Assembly (NCBI GenBank): GCA_039566865.1
Contig: CM076960.1
Span: forward strand, 12,934,501 to 12,998,500
Source of the DNA: Aurelia coerulea
Lineage: Eukaryota > Cnidaria > Scyphozoa > Semaeostomeae > Ulmaridae
Reading direction: 5' to 3'
Length of the DNA stretch: 64,000 nucleotides
In this document: positions 25,282 to 36,825 of the stretch, piece by piece
How positions within the stretch are numbered: the stretch's first letter is position 1
Layout: every line of letters starts with the position of its first letter
Notes under the pieces: model-generated
Database searches by the model: none
What the model was told of the DNA's origin: nothing
What the model saw: only the letters and a program-made list of their open reading frames with translations
Made by a program: the position numbers and the translations under genes

Positions 25282-27865
25282 TACGGTGGCCCATACGTGC
25301 ACACTGAATTCCCAAACCGTACACTGAATTCCCAAACTTCACACTGAATTCCCAAACTTCACATCAAATTCCCAAACCCCACACCAAATTCCCTAACTCT
25401 ACACGGAATTCCCAAACCTTATACGGAATTCCCAAACCTTACACGGAATTCCCAAACCTTACACAGAATTCCCAAACTTCACACTGAGTTCCGAAGCTTC
25501 ACACTGAATTCCCAAACTGCACACCGAATTCCAAAACTTCACGCTAAATTCGCAAAGGTCACACAAACGCACAGTGATCCAGGGAGTGGAAGAAATACCA
25601 AAACATGAAGTTTCAAAATTCAAATTTATTTCATGCCCATATCATGAAGCACACTCTAAAGATTTATGGAACACAAAAAATCTTTAAATTGGACAACGGA
25701 TAGCCAAGAAAATGATTTTTGAAGTTGGGCCTAATTCATTGATTTGTTTGCATAAGTACTTCCGGAATATCGCTGCCTGGACTGAATTTTCAAAGCAATA
25801 TTTCTCTGCTCAGAAAGGTCTGACAATTTTCGTTTTGATCTTATTTCAATCCTCTTGTCATGCACTTTCACGTAATTGAAACAATGATTGGAAAATTTAT
25901 ATTTTGGTTCATTTTTATGTGATCCATAATGGCGGAAATTTGCAAAATTCATATCTTTAAAAATCATCTTAAAAATTCAACAGTTGAAATGTAGAAATTA
26001 GGGCAAATGTATTTACCAAAAAAATCACAAAATTAAAGCAACTATTTGTGCAAGTTTCTACCAAAGGGTTTGTTCTAAATTGTACCCAAGAAAGAATGAT
26101 GGTTACTTTTATTTTTGTGGTACAACGGAGATATTTCAGATTTTTTCAATGTTTTCAGCAATAAAAATAAATTAAGGCCTGCTAAAGCCTTCAAAACTGA
26201 CTTAATTCCATCTCTTTGACATAGTGTCATGAAATTTAACCCTCAGAAAGCTTTGTGTTTCATTGATCTACATGAAATCACTGTTTTCAAACATTTTTAT
26301 TCGTCCCATCAGCAGAAACAAAGAAAAACATGTTTTCCATCATAACTACCAAAAAATGTGGGGTTTGAGGAGACTTTGAGTGATGAAAATCATTCACTTT
26401 CATCATTCTGATAACAATCTTACAATGATAAAGTCTTAAAATCCCTTATTCGTGGTAGTTATCATAAAAAAAGCACGTTTTTGGTCGTTTTCTGCTGATG
26501 TGACAAATAAAAATGTTTGAAAACAGTGATTTCATGTAGATCAATGAAACACGAAGCTTTCTGAGGGTTAAATTTCATGACACTATGTCAAAGAGATGGA
26601 GTTAAGTCAGATTTGAAGGCTTTAGCAGTCCTTTATTTATTTTCATTGCAGAAAACATCGAAAAAATCTGGAAAATCTCCGTTGTACCACAAAAATAAAA
26701 GTAACCATCATTCTTTCTTGGGTACAATTTAGAACAAACCCTTTGGTAGAAACTTGCACAAATAGTTGCTTTAATTTTGTGATTTTTTTTGGTAAATACA
26801 TTTGCCCCAATTTCTACATTTCAACTGTTGAATTTTTAAGATGATTTTTAAAGATATGAATTTTGCAAATTTCCGCCATTATGAATCACATAAAAATGAA
26901 CCAACATATAAATATTTCCAATCATTGTCGCAATTACTTGAAAGTACATGACTAGAGGATTAAAATAGGATCAAAATGAAAATTGTCAGACCTTTCTGAG
27001 CAGAAAAATATTGCTTTGAAATTTCAGTCAGGCAGCGTTATTCCAGAAGTGCTTACTTATGTAAACAAATCAAACAATTAGGCCCAACTTCAAAAATCAT
27101 TTTCTTGGCTATCCGTTGTCCAATTTTAAAGATTTTTTGCGTTTCATAAACATTCAGATCGTTGGCTTTTAGAATGCCTCTCGATCACATTACATCTTTA
27201 CATTTTTGACAACATTCCACAAAAAGACCAGAAGGAGATGAGCAAGACTATAGACTCCAAAAAGATGCTATGCAGACAGAATTCATTAGGAGGATCATTT
27301 TTGAAGCTCTTCAAACTCAAAATATTTCTAAAAGATGGGTGCACCAAAGGAATGAAATTATAGGCTTGTGCACCACAAGGTTTTTACACAATTTTGTGAA
27401 CCAGATTGTGCACCAATTGACCACTCTGTGCACCGGACATGTCAGGTGCACATCACTTTCTTTCCATGCTGGTGTACTTGATGGTATGGGTATGAAATAA
27501 ATTCAGATTTTGAAACTTGATATTTTAGTATTTATTCCAAACTTTCTTTTGTTCCGGATCACTGTGCGGTCGTTGTTGCAAACGAGGCTTCTTTGGGATT
27601 CCGTGTGAAGCTTGGGAATTCAGTTTGCAGTTTGGGAATTCCGTGTGAAGCTTGGGAATTCTGTGTGCAGTTTGGGAATTCCGTGTGAAGCTTGGGAATT
27701 CAGTGTGCAGTTTGGGAATTCCGTGTGAAGTTTGGGAATTTGATGTGAAGTTTGGGAATTCAGTGTGCAGTTTGGGAATTCAGTGTGAAGTTTGGGAATT
27801 CAGTGTACGGTTTGGGAATTCAGTGTGAAGTTTGGGAATTCAGTGTGCACGTATGGGCCACCGTA
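25282..27865. mobile_element. 2.6-kb foldback with satellite arms
   Basis: Begins TACGGTGGCCCATACGTGCA and ends with its complement, flanked by the direct repeat ATTTCT (25276-25281, 27866-27871). Each arm starts with about 13 tandem copies of a 21-bp unit (ACACTGAATTCCCAAACTTC). The inversion then continues through about 800 bp per side to a centre near 26.4 kb. No transposase frame is present. Arms are similar but not identical, so it is an old or slowly drifting palindrome. Confidence 0.85.
27152..27468. other. Asymmetric insertion in the foldback's right arm
   Basis: These roughly 320 bp have no counterpart in the left arm, where the matching position is near 25650. They contain repeated TGTGCACCA words and a near-palindrome at 27429-27450 that recurs at 63814-63835. 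No terminal repeats are obvious. Confidence 0.5.
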
Positions 27866-28081
27866 ATTTCTGATATTGAAGGCGTGAGATTACTCACAAA
27901 GTTGCGTTTAAAGTTTAGTGTTCAGAATGAACACAAATTTAGACACAACTTTGATAGTCTCACTCCAGTTTGTGCTTGTGGTTCCGACAGGGAAGACAAC
28001 GAGCACTTTCTCCTGCATTGCCCCCAGTTTGACTCGATGTGGCAAGATCTCTTTGATCAGCTCTCTGAAATTCCTGGTTAA
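27866..28081 (+). pseudogene. LINE C-terminal fragment, interrupted by the foldback
   Basis: The plus-strand frame reads GVRLLTKLRLKF, EHKFRHNF, then a cysteine/histidine cluster (VCACG...EHFLLHCPQF) and stops at 28081. This is the C-terminal zinc-binding end seen in several LINE reverse-transcriptase ORFs. The preceding residues (RPERNSVYNIS) are encoded on the other side of the foldback, at about 25249-25281, so the insertion split one older LINE copy. Only the tail survives and no reverse transcriptase is present. Confidence 0.7.
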
Positions 28082-29124
28082 AATGTCAATCTAGATGTTA
28101 AACCTTTGTGTGATTTGCTTCTGTTCGGGGACTGAAAACGATCAAAAAACGTCGATCAAAATCTCCTAAAGAAACGACATGAATGGACAAAAAGAAAACT
28201 TGTTACTGGTGATTTAGAAATCAATTCATTGTATCGATTAATTGTATCGATTGATTAATCGATTTCTAAATCCCAAATCACCACGAACAAGTTTTCTCTT
28301 TTGTCTATTCATGTCGTTTCTTTAGGAAATTTGATCGACGTTTTTTGCTCGTTTTCAGTGTTTTTGAAAACAAAACTATTAAGAAACTCGCGTCTAGCTC
28401 TAAAAACTGAGAGCAGAAAAATTTGCAAAAGATCCCAGACACTAATTCAGGCTTTTTGCTAAAGATTAAGTCATGAATCTTCAAAACTGGTCCAGTGCAT
28501 GATTTATTGTGGCATGTCAAACGCGCATAGTTTATTTTGGCGCACCCAGTAGGCCTGAAATATTTTGACAAAATCTGTTCGGTAATTTTTTGGGTAAAAA
28601 GGTGCTTTACAGCATGCTGCATTTAAAATCGGCCATGCTTACTAAAATACCAGTGATGTATCCAAGCTGCTTACTTTTAGGAATGAAAAGATCAGTAATT
28701 TCACATGGTATACGTTACATCTGCTCAAATTTTATCATTTTCTAAGATTTTCAATTATAGCTGGGTGTTGCGTTTTATCTGAAACACCTTGTAGAAGGTG
28801 GGATTGGACAGCTTATTTTCCCGGTACGATTTTGAAGCAATTCTCCTGCTGAAGTTAGACTTCATTACATGTACAATAGTACTGACTCTTCAAAAACAAT
28901 ACAAAAAGCAAGATCTATGATCAGATCAGCTGCAAAAATGAAGATCCTAGAAAGAAACATAGGATAAGTTCTTTCTATTATACAAGGGATGGTGGTTGGA
29001 GGTTTCGTTATGAAAACACATTATGTTTGTCATTGAATTGTAACTGAATCAGCTGTCTGCCTGCTATGTCTATATCATAAAGTGCAGTCCTCAACAAACC
29101 AAGCATTCATAACGACTGGAACCA

Positions 29125-30209
29125 AGGGCGCCTACCTTGTAGGAAGTGTGTTTATTCACGGTACTTTACGCGGTGTCCTATGACCCAGTCCTGTTAATCT
29201 TTGTATATCATAATAAACTGAGGGGTATGCAACTTCTGCAGACAAACCAATCAGCGAGCAGGATCTCAAGAGAAGATTATCACAAGCGCGTTCTATCCGT
29301 TGTGGTTTCGGTCAAGCAAAATTGTTTACATAAGCCTTTGTTCAACCAGATGTGAAAAGTGACACCGTGTGCAAACTAGGGGGTCGCGTGAAAAAGTCAA
29401 TCCTCAAGATTATTGGAGGACGAGCTTAGTACCTGAGAATAACAATCAATACACGTTTTTATAAGCAACGGCTTTCAAGAAAGTTTACCTGCACCTCCAG
29501 AAAATTAAGAAACCATGATAAATAGAAGAGGTCAAGTTCCAAGTTAATAAATATTTTTCAATTCAAATTCTACAGTTTCCTTTCATGCACAAGGCAAATC
29601 CTTAGCCTAATTGAGAATTTAAACTTATTAAACGCTTGCATGCTGTTGAACCAATTCTTCCTTCATGTTATGCTACTTTGAATGAAGAACAGTACTTGCA
29701 AAATCAATATTTCAACAACAACTTACCTCAGTTTGGACTTGCCCCAAGTCTCTTCCGCGAAAATAAAACCAAAATATATACCTCTGCCCCAAGTCTCTTC
29801 CGCAAAAATAAAACCAAATATATCCCAAGTCAAGTCAGACGACCACAGACACTGCGTGACAATAAGCGAACAACCAGCTGAAAAATTTCTTAGCAGTGCC
29901 AACCCCCAGCTCAATTCACCGAAAGTTTTGTTTACTGGCCATAGCAACGGGCTCTGACCACAGCAACGTGTAACGCGCTTGTGAGAAAAGTGAACAATGG
30001 AGATCGTATAACAGTTGATATCGTGTTTCATAACACCGGAATTTGAAACCACAAAGTTATTCATACGTCATCTTGACCTTGAGAGGACTGACTCTGTGTA
30101 CTTCTGGATCACGGTGCGGTTTTAGGACACTCTCTGTACTGGGTCACAGGACACCCATTACTCTACAGTACTGGGAATAAACACACTTCCTACAAGGTAG
30201 GCGACCTTG
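29125..30209. mobile_element. TIR element with 9-bp duplication CTGGAACCA
   Basis: Inverted ends AGGGCGCCTACCTTGTAGGA and complement of CAAGGTCGCCTACCTTGTAG continue for about 70 bp and include GTGTGTTTATTC. Perfect 9-bp direct repeats CTGGAACCA lie at 29116-29124 and 30210-30218, a Mutator-type duplication size. The interior contains two tandem 40-bp blocks with GACTTGCCCCAAGTCTCTTC (about 29735-29830), related to the ends of the elements at 52838 and 60577. No intact transposase. Confidence 0.8.
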
Positions 30210-30219
30210 CTGGAACCAC

Positions 30220-31046
30220 TGGTCCGTTATCGGCTACACTAAAGGTCTTAATGTTTCTAGATGAAATTTCAGGCAAATGAAGCGAAAGATTTTGCTGTCT
30301 CTAACTGTCACTCATCCCAACATTCTTGAAAACCCTATTTTGAAGTAGTGGTCCATAGTTTTTCAAAACATTTCTTCAAAAGCCATATTTCCGTAACATA
30401 TTGGGTGGACCAAAAAACACCTTTGAAAATTCGTGATGCAGAGGATACTTAAGGTTTTGGAATCAAGCAAAGTTTGTTTGATACCCAAAAGGCTGAGCAT
30501 CAAAAATTTTCGCAAAATTCAGTTTAAAAATACTGCAACGGCTGCATGTTTCTCTCTCTAAGTGTCGAGATTACTTATCTTTTTTCGCGCATTTTGAAGC
30601 AACGGAATTTTAACAAATCCAATTTTACCTACAATTAGTCAGAGGGTAAGCACGGCGGCAAATAGAATCGCACTTGATAATTATTACTTCAGCATATCTT
30701 TCCACTTAATTGATTTTTTTAAAAGATGACAAGTCCAAGAGTACATTTTCAAAAATGAAAAATCCAAGTGACACAAAACGAGTGGCTACAACTATATTGC
30801 TCAGAAAAATAGAGAGAAAATCAAAAAATACTTCAGCCTTTCGACTATCAACCAAACTTTGATTCATTTCAATACCATAAGCATTTTCGGCATAATGAAT
30901 TTTCAAACATGCAAAGTTCTTTTTGGTCCACTCGGTATAAGTAAGAGACGATGATTAAAAATATACCAAGACTCTGTTAGACGTTTCGATAGCATCTTGA
31001 ACAGTACCTCTCCTCACAATGCTTTGGAGGCATACCTAAAAACCTA
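30220..31046. other. Intergenic sequence
   Basis: AT-rich DNA between two TIR elements. No coding frame, RNA or repeat is supported. A word TTTTGGTCCACTC near 30919 and its complement near 30405 suggest a further old inverted-repeat element. Confidence 0.35.
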
Positions 31047-31055
31047 GCTTACAAA

Positions 31056-31447
31056 CCCTGGGGGGGGGGGGTAACTTAAGTTCTCAATGGTACGGGGTAC
31101 TTATTAGGGTACTTTTTTATGATAGAGTCCGGATTTATGGGTATGATATTCAACGATTTTTTATATTTTCCGGATTTATGGTTACAATTTTTTTAACTTC
31201 ATTTATGGGTGAACTTTTTCGGCTTTTCCGGATTTATGGGTTTCCGAATTTTCTTCAGAAATTTTGTTCCGATTTATGGGTATATTTTTCAGAAATGTTC
31301 CGGATTTATGGGGAAATTTTCCAGATTTATGAGTATACTTTTCAGAAATCAATTCGGACTTATGGGTAGTAGTTTTACGCTTTGAATGGTACAACCCCGT
31401 ATTTTGGAAACTTAAGTGAACCCACTCCCACCCCCCCCACCCCCCGG
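31056..31447. mobile_element. hAT-type MITE with minisatellite core
   Basis: Ends CCCTGGGGGGGGGGGG and CCCCCCACCCCCCGGG with ACTTAAG just inside, flanked by direct repeats GCTTACAAA (31047-31055, 31448-31456). The core (about 31128-31372) is eight or so imperfect copies of a 30-33-bp unit holding TTCCGGATTTATGGGTAT. The pattern matches 58598-58891 in layout though not in sequence. Confidence 0.75.
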
Positions 31448-31702
31448 GCTTACAAAACAGGGTAACAACATGAAAACAGCTAACCAAAAGATATGGTCTG
31501 AACTGAAACAACAGACTCTGTTCTTGATTTGAATTTCATAATCATCCGACTATGCGTCTATCTCTTTATATTTTATTCTCATCTAAATCAGCATCTAGGA
31601 TTAAAGTGTGTATAAATATGACATGGAAGGAATTACTAACAAAAGTCCTAAGGTTTGTTATCAAAATTATTGTATGTTATATATTTATATACTGTAACTA
31701 TT

Positions 31703-31840
31703 GCACGTATTTCTTATAAGAAGCTCTTTGTATTCGTTCTTGGATTTGCAAGAAGCTCTGAGTACCAAAAATCTGATAACTTTAAGAAACAATCAGTAAC
31801 AGCTCAAATTTTAGTTTCTTATAAAAAATACATCTTGTGC
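31703..31840. mobile_element. Short MITE, GTATTTCTTATAAGAA ends
   Basis: About 140 bp bounded by GCACGTATTTCTTATAAGAA and TTCTTATAAAAAATACATC...GTGC in inverted orientation. Related end sequences with AGTTTCTTATAA and AACTCTCAGATCGCCAA occur at about 1180, 3760, 4150, 24450-24725, 56056-56316 and 56650-57180, making this one of the commonest families in the window. Confidence 0.5.
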
Positions 31841-32712
31841 TAATCGAACCCATCAAGGCTGTGTGAGAAAAGCACAAGATATAGCTTGCCATTGATAACT
31901 CGTCAAAAGTTTCTGATATGAAAGCATAAACAAAACATCAGCTTTTATACTACAAACATAACTCAAAATTTTGTTCTTAAAATACTGAGAAGGTAAACTG
32001 CACATAAAACTAGTGCCTGTATCAATACTAATTTTAGTCTTGTACTAAAACAAAGCAAGAACGCCAAGCAGCTGCCATTAGTAAAACATAGGAGGAGCTA
32101 GGAAGCAAGCTATGAACACAAACTAAGGATTCTGAGAATTTTCTGTAATTCCATGGTAATTCACATTACACGATTTCGCCTCGAGACTAGAATTTCCTGA
32201 AAATTGCTCTCCCTAGTTCTTGGCTAATTATTTGTTGGAGTGAATATCAAGCGAATAAAGTATAGGGATGAGCCTTTCTAGGTTTGAAAACATCACAGTC
32301 TTTGACTATCTGAAAGCAGGATGTTCAATTCTCAGAATACGAGTGCCTGCTATAAATCTCGTACTCTGGTAGCAAGGGCAGTGGGCCTTCCATAAGTGGA
32401 ATTTCTTTTATTTCTAGTGATTCTAAGGTGTAGCTTTTAACTATTTATCCATTTTGCAAATGACCTTATCAGGAACCGTTTCTCACAACAAACCTGGTTA
32501 AAATGTCTAAATTCTGTTTGCTGTCTGGGAGTTTAAAAGAATAGAATTGATTATGGCCTATCCTAAAATTGTAGGATGGTGAACATTCTTAGCAAACAGA
32601 ACGCCTAAAATTGTTATTCGTCACAAGGCATCTAGTCGAAAGAAAGCGGAAGCAACCTTCGTTATAACTAATAGCAGGTCCTAATTAATTTCGAAAGCTT
32701 TAAACATTTCAT
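31841..32712. other. Intergenic sequence beyond gene B
   Basis: No supported gene or repeat. The right edge is the 3' end region of gene B, which is transcribed leftward. Confidence 0.4.
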
Positions 32713-32718
32713 TTTTAT
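32713..32718 (-). terminator. Gene B polyadenylation signal
   Basis: AATAAA on the minus strand, about 25 nt after the gene B stop codon (TAG, 32745-32743). This implies an unusually short 3' untranslated region. Confidence 0.6.
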
Positions 32719-32742
32719 TGCAAGAGCATTTAATATGATAAT

Positions 32743-32873
32743 CTAGTCCAATGGACAATCACCATTAATTTGGAATTCCATCAGCTTCAATGCAGAATCA
32801 TGGAACCAGACTATGGCACTGAAGATTATAATATGCCACCATTGATGACTGCAGCCAACATAATCAAAGCAAC
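32743..32873 (-). CDS. PAQR3: PAQR3-like receptor, exon 6 (terminal)
   Basis: Polypyrimidine tract and TCGTAG acceptor end at 32874. The exon enters in phase 1, completing a glycine codon begun in exon 5, and runs to TAG. It encodes residues 253-294 plus the stop, including GCSHQWWHI, whose H262-x3-H266 pair is the C-terminal metal-binding motif of the PAQR family, then the last membrane segment and a short tail ending NGDCPLD. The alignment to vertebrate PAQR3 around this motif keeps its spacing. Confidence 0.9.
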
Positions 32874-35021
32874 CTACGACAAATTGAAAGAAAACCTTCA
32901 CATACCGGGAGACCCAAAAAAACTTCAAGTGGTAGATCATGCCTAACTTGCAGATAGCAAATTTTACGAACACATACGGCTTTAGCATGGAACTGAAGGA
33001 TAAAGCTTCTTTTGAGGTGTAGCTTGGTCAGTTTACGCTATAACTATCCTCCATAAAACCAGTTTCAAAAATATGGTAATCCATTAATTCCTCGGACATT
33101 CCTGTCTTTTTCCAGTTCATGCTTTTGAAAGATGTGAAAAAGCCAAATTCCCAACTTGTTCAGGAGCACAAAATTAGAATTAGAAGCAGATATTAGTCAT
33201 TTTGCAAACAATCGATTCCCCCAAACGACTTCAAATCCATCTGTTTGTAAAATTTCACAGAATGCTGACTGGAAAAGGACGGTCATAATTTCACTTTACA
33301 CAAGAAACGTAGGATTTGAAATTGCTTTCAATCTTGTTTTTCGGACGGTATTCATAGCTTAAAGTGACCAACCACGTAGCATCTCAAAAGATACACAAGA
33401 CTTTCAACAAAACTTTGCACAACAAAGCAATTGTCAAAGGCTCTCAGGTTCAGAGAGCTAGTTATGGTCTAGCTCCTGAAAATTTGTTTGAAGCACCCAG
33501 TAGGCCACAATACTTATTTAAGGCATCGTCCACACTACTACGCTAGTAAGAACCTACAGATAAGGGCATACCTCTAGCAAGAACCTACAGCCTGAAACCT
33601 TGAGAGTATCACGCCTTCATGGAAGAACCCTGTCATCCTGCCTTTTTTTAGGTTCTCACTTTGAAGAACAAATTAATTGATACGAGTGTTTTCAGCAATG
33701 ACAATAACTTTTAAGTAAGGATAATCAAAACAAATATCAAATTTCTTTCACTATGACAAGATATACCACTCCAGAGCATTTGGCGATTGCTTGGAAGTTC
33801 TTTTTAATGCAATAAAAAGGACTGGAAATGTATATAACAAGCTGCCGAGTTTTCTATTTAACAACAATGAGAACAAGAAACAAGGGTCAAAAAGGATACG
33901 TGTTGCTTTTCAAAATCGTGGAAGATAATTGATTGATGCCATAGACAATTGCGCTACAGATAGGGTTAAAAAAGTTTTACCATCATCCGTTGTGACTCAC
34001 TGAACTACGATTGATACTTGAAGAATCACCATGGGATGCAAAGGATCATCATAATTCGTACAGATTTTCCCGACGCCATCTTTAGCGAGTAAAAGTTTTT
34101 AGCTCCTCTAATAAAGAATCTGAGTCGAACGATTATTTTGACACACTTCGTAGAATTTTCGAACATGATAGAAGCTCTAACGCTACTCCATCGAGCATCT
34201 ATCTTATATAAAAAACGTATGAAAATATCGCTCGATCCAGGCTCCTTTGTAAAATAGATAAAAGGCCTATTGTCTATTGATACCATTCCAAGACTCAAAA
34301 CGTACTGATATTTTTTTATCAATCCTCTCTCGTCAAAATAGCTTCCCAGCAATATTGCCTGGAGTTGTAGAGTAGTATGACCGATATTTGAGTGCATTGC
34401 ATTGTCACATCTAAGGGTCCGTTTACATGAGAAAATCAAACCGGTTCGAAATTTCACCCCCAACCTGAATATGGGCCTGCCAGCTTATTTCCCGATGCGT
34501 TCACATGAAGTTTCGCCCCGGTCTGAGACCTGCTTTTTCATACCAAGGAGCAATAGCCACTCTAACGGATATTATCTAGAACATGTGATTTTCAATGAAT
34601 CAAATTTTTTGAAAATCACACGTTGTAAATATTTGTAAAAGTGGCTTTCATAAAAACAAAGCTATTTGTACCGTAACTCACAAGATACAGGGCCCTCGTT
34701 GGTAACAGCACTTAGTGTGTTGAAGAGGTTACCCTGTATAAACATTGATATTATTATCATCATACAGTTATTGTTTTTGACCAACGCAGTTAAAGGACAA
34801 GTCCGGGGTTTCTACAATTAATGTCAAAAAGCAACCTTACCAACTGCCGAACATCACTTGTGACTTCTTTTGACGTTTTGAGATCTCTTTCTGTCGTAAA
34901 TTCGTACAACATTTCTCGTAAGTTAGGCCCAATGTCGTCGCCATTTTGTAAAACACGATAAAATGGCTAGCCTCGCTTTCGAGGTTCGATTGTGACGTCG
35001 GAAATTACTATGAGAGTTCTA
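32874..35021 (-). other. Gene B intron 5, left part
   Basis: Intron DNA with no supported exon. A 145-codon minus-strand frame (34026-34463) has no recognisable motif. GGGTCCGTTTACATGAG at about 34410 looks like one end of a TIR element whose other end I cannot find. A GTTACCCTGTATAAAC stretch near 34730 followed by ATTATTATCATCAT resembles a LINE 3' tail. Confidence 0.35.
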
Positions 35022-35551
35022 CCGGGTGAGTCAGAAAAAAGGATCCCCGCTTGGAAGGCCACTGCTCCATAAATATCAAAGCAATAATATTGAAAAATGT
35101 CTTGTTTTATTACCAATATGTTCAATTAGGTTCAGTCCACTAACTTAGGTTCAGTACCCGGCCTTAATCGACCATTCCTTCCCATGGATTTGGGAGAGTG
35201 GAATCCCCCTGAATAGGTCATCGATACAAGGGGGAGGACTTGTTCATCCTCCCAAGAGGATAGCACGTGCTAAAGCGTTGACAAGTCATTGCTGTAAGGC
35301 CATTGTAAGGCAGAAATGTTAGCTAAGGAAATCTGTTCATGATTTTGGGCACGTTTTGAAGGTTTTTTGAAGAGGCTTTCTGGAGAAAATCCCTCATAAT
35401 TTCAGAATGGGGTGGCCGATTTCAGTCAGGTAAATTTTATAGTAGATTTGAACATTTCTACCATTAAACTATATATTTGCTGAGATTATTGTCTTGAAAT
35501 CCAGGGAGCCGTGACCTTTCAAACGGGGATTCTTTTTTCTGACTCACCCGG
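35022..35551. mobile_element. Mariner-type MITE, CCGGGTGAGTCAGAAAAAA end
   Basis: Perfect inverted ends CCGGGTGAGTCAGAAAAAA against TTTTTTCTGACTCACCCGG (one base difference inward), between TA dinucleotides (35020-35021, 35552-35553). It is 530 bp, has no transposase, and lies in gene B intron 5, about 200 bp from exon 5. Confidence 0.9.
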
Positions 35552-35751
35552 TATAAGAAAACAGCCTCGTTCAGGTAGAAGATGAAATGGGTGAAATGAC
35601 GTCATGAATAATGACGTCATTTCGCTCATTTCGCAGATTGAAATACGCAATTTCGCAGAGAAAAGACAGAGAAGGTTGGAAAAAGTACTGCACACCATTC
35701 ACAACATTGTAATCTTTCATTTTATGAACAATATTTTGGTATTTGGCTTAC

Positions 35752-35842
35752 CTGGAAAGAGTCGTTCTGGAATTTTTGTGACATACATTGATAGACCAAG
35801 GCATGCAAGGACATACATTACCACTAACTTAGGGAGAAACAG
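35752..35842 (-). CDS. PAQR3: PAQR3-like receptor, exon 5
   Basis: Acceptor TTTCTATTGTAG precedes 35842 and donor GTAAGC starts at 35751. The 91-bp exon enters in phase 0 and leaves in phase 1. It encodes LFLPKLVVMYVLACLGLSMY and VTKIPERLFPG, matching the PAQR3 membrane helix followed by the conserved KxPERxFPG loop that leads into the His-x3-His motif. A plus-strand frame over the same bases is only its shadow. Confidence 0.9.
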
Positions 35843-36825
35843 CTACAATAGAAAAATGAAATTAAAATGGCATGGAGCAGGAACAACTAGGATTAGGTGG
35901 GAAATAAACGACATAGAGACGTAGACTGATTACAATTCGTCGTAAATTTCGCTCGTTTTTTATATTTTTGATTTTGACATTATTCAATTCAATTAGTAAT
36001 TCTACTCAATAGCGAGCGAAAACTAGGGACTAACTGTAATAAGTCTAATAGAGACGCACGGCAAGAAAGGCGAGCATAGGGCTCAAATCTGTCAAATCTT
36101 TAAAAAGGTCGGTGTAAAATTCTATTGCAGTTTTCTTTAAATTGGATGGCTTGAAAGTTACTTATGGTACTTTGCTGTAAATCTGCCGTGGAAATTTTGT
36201 GATATCTTGATTTTTTCAAAATGGCAGCAATTTAATCATTTTTGAAAAAGTTCATGAAAAATTTTGAAAAAATGTAAATCATCGTAAATCCTAAACTGAT
36301 AGAGGAAACATTATATAACCGTCAAAAACCATAGTTTATGAAGGTCTACGATATGGTATGACGTCATAGCCTCAAATTTAATAAATGCCACTACATTGAA
36401 ACAAATCAAGATTTCAATAAATTGCCACGGCAGATTTACAGCAAAAAAATCTTAAGTTCCTCCTGCCAAGCCATTTATTTCGAAAAAAACTGCAATAGAA
36501 TTTTACATCGACCTTTTTAAAGATTTCAGCCCTATGTTAGAAAGGCGGAGCTTTGCGACACAGAGCCTGAAACAGATCGTATGGTGGATGCTCTTAAAAT
36601 GTTTGTTAATTTTCTGCAGAAAAGGATACCAGACACAATCCCAATTGAGGGGGATCCATATCATCTAATTCAGTCCTCCATTCTCATCTCACTGCCTGGT
36701 GAGATTACCTTTGGTAAAAATCTCAAGTCTACTAATGGCATACACATGGACCAATCAAGGCATCAAACATTTTTAAGATTTCCTTTCAGTTTGACATGCA
36801 ATATATATGGTATGCAATATACCTA
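35843..36825 (-). other. Gene B intron 4, with a short inverted repeat
   Basis: Contains an inverted repeat of about 100-bp arms (near 36065-36205 and 36415-36540), sharing GCAATAGAATTTTACA and AAATTGCCACGGCAGATTTAC-type words. This is probably a small foldback MITE of about 480 bp. No exon is seen. Confidence 0.45.

Larger units (their letters stand above)
24997..28549. mobile_element. Mariner-type element with long CCGGGTGCGCC ends
   Basis: TA duplications (24995-24996, 28550-28551) flank inverted ends CCGGGTGCGCCAAAATAAAC and its near-complement ending CACCCAG. The inverted arms are about 220 bp and closely match both arms of 36826-37693. Its interior carries a LINE fragment split by a foldback, plus a palindrome centred near 28235. 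Confidence 0.8.
24922..28791. mobile_element. Outer TIR element of a nested stack
   Basis: Left end CAGGGTGTTTCAGAAAAAAC matches the complement of the right end (CAAGGTGTTTCAGATAAAAC) and stays similar for about 60 bp, to the ATGATAA words. Most of the interval is later insertions. The native interior is the 190 bp at about 28552-28740 plus 75 bp on the left. Confidence 0.7.

Noticed and set aside
34026..34463. A 145-residue minus-strand gene
   Set aside because: It has no domain, start context or splice support and overlaps a probable MITE end; it is kept only as a comment under the intron.
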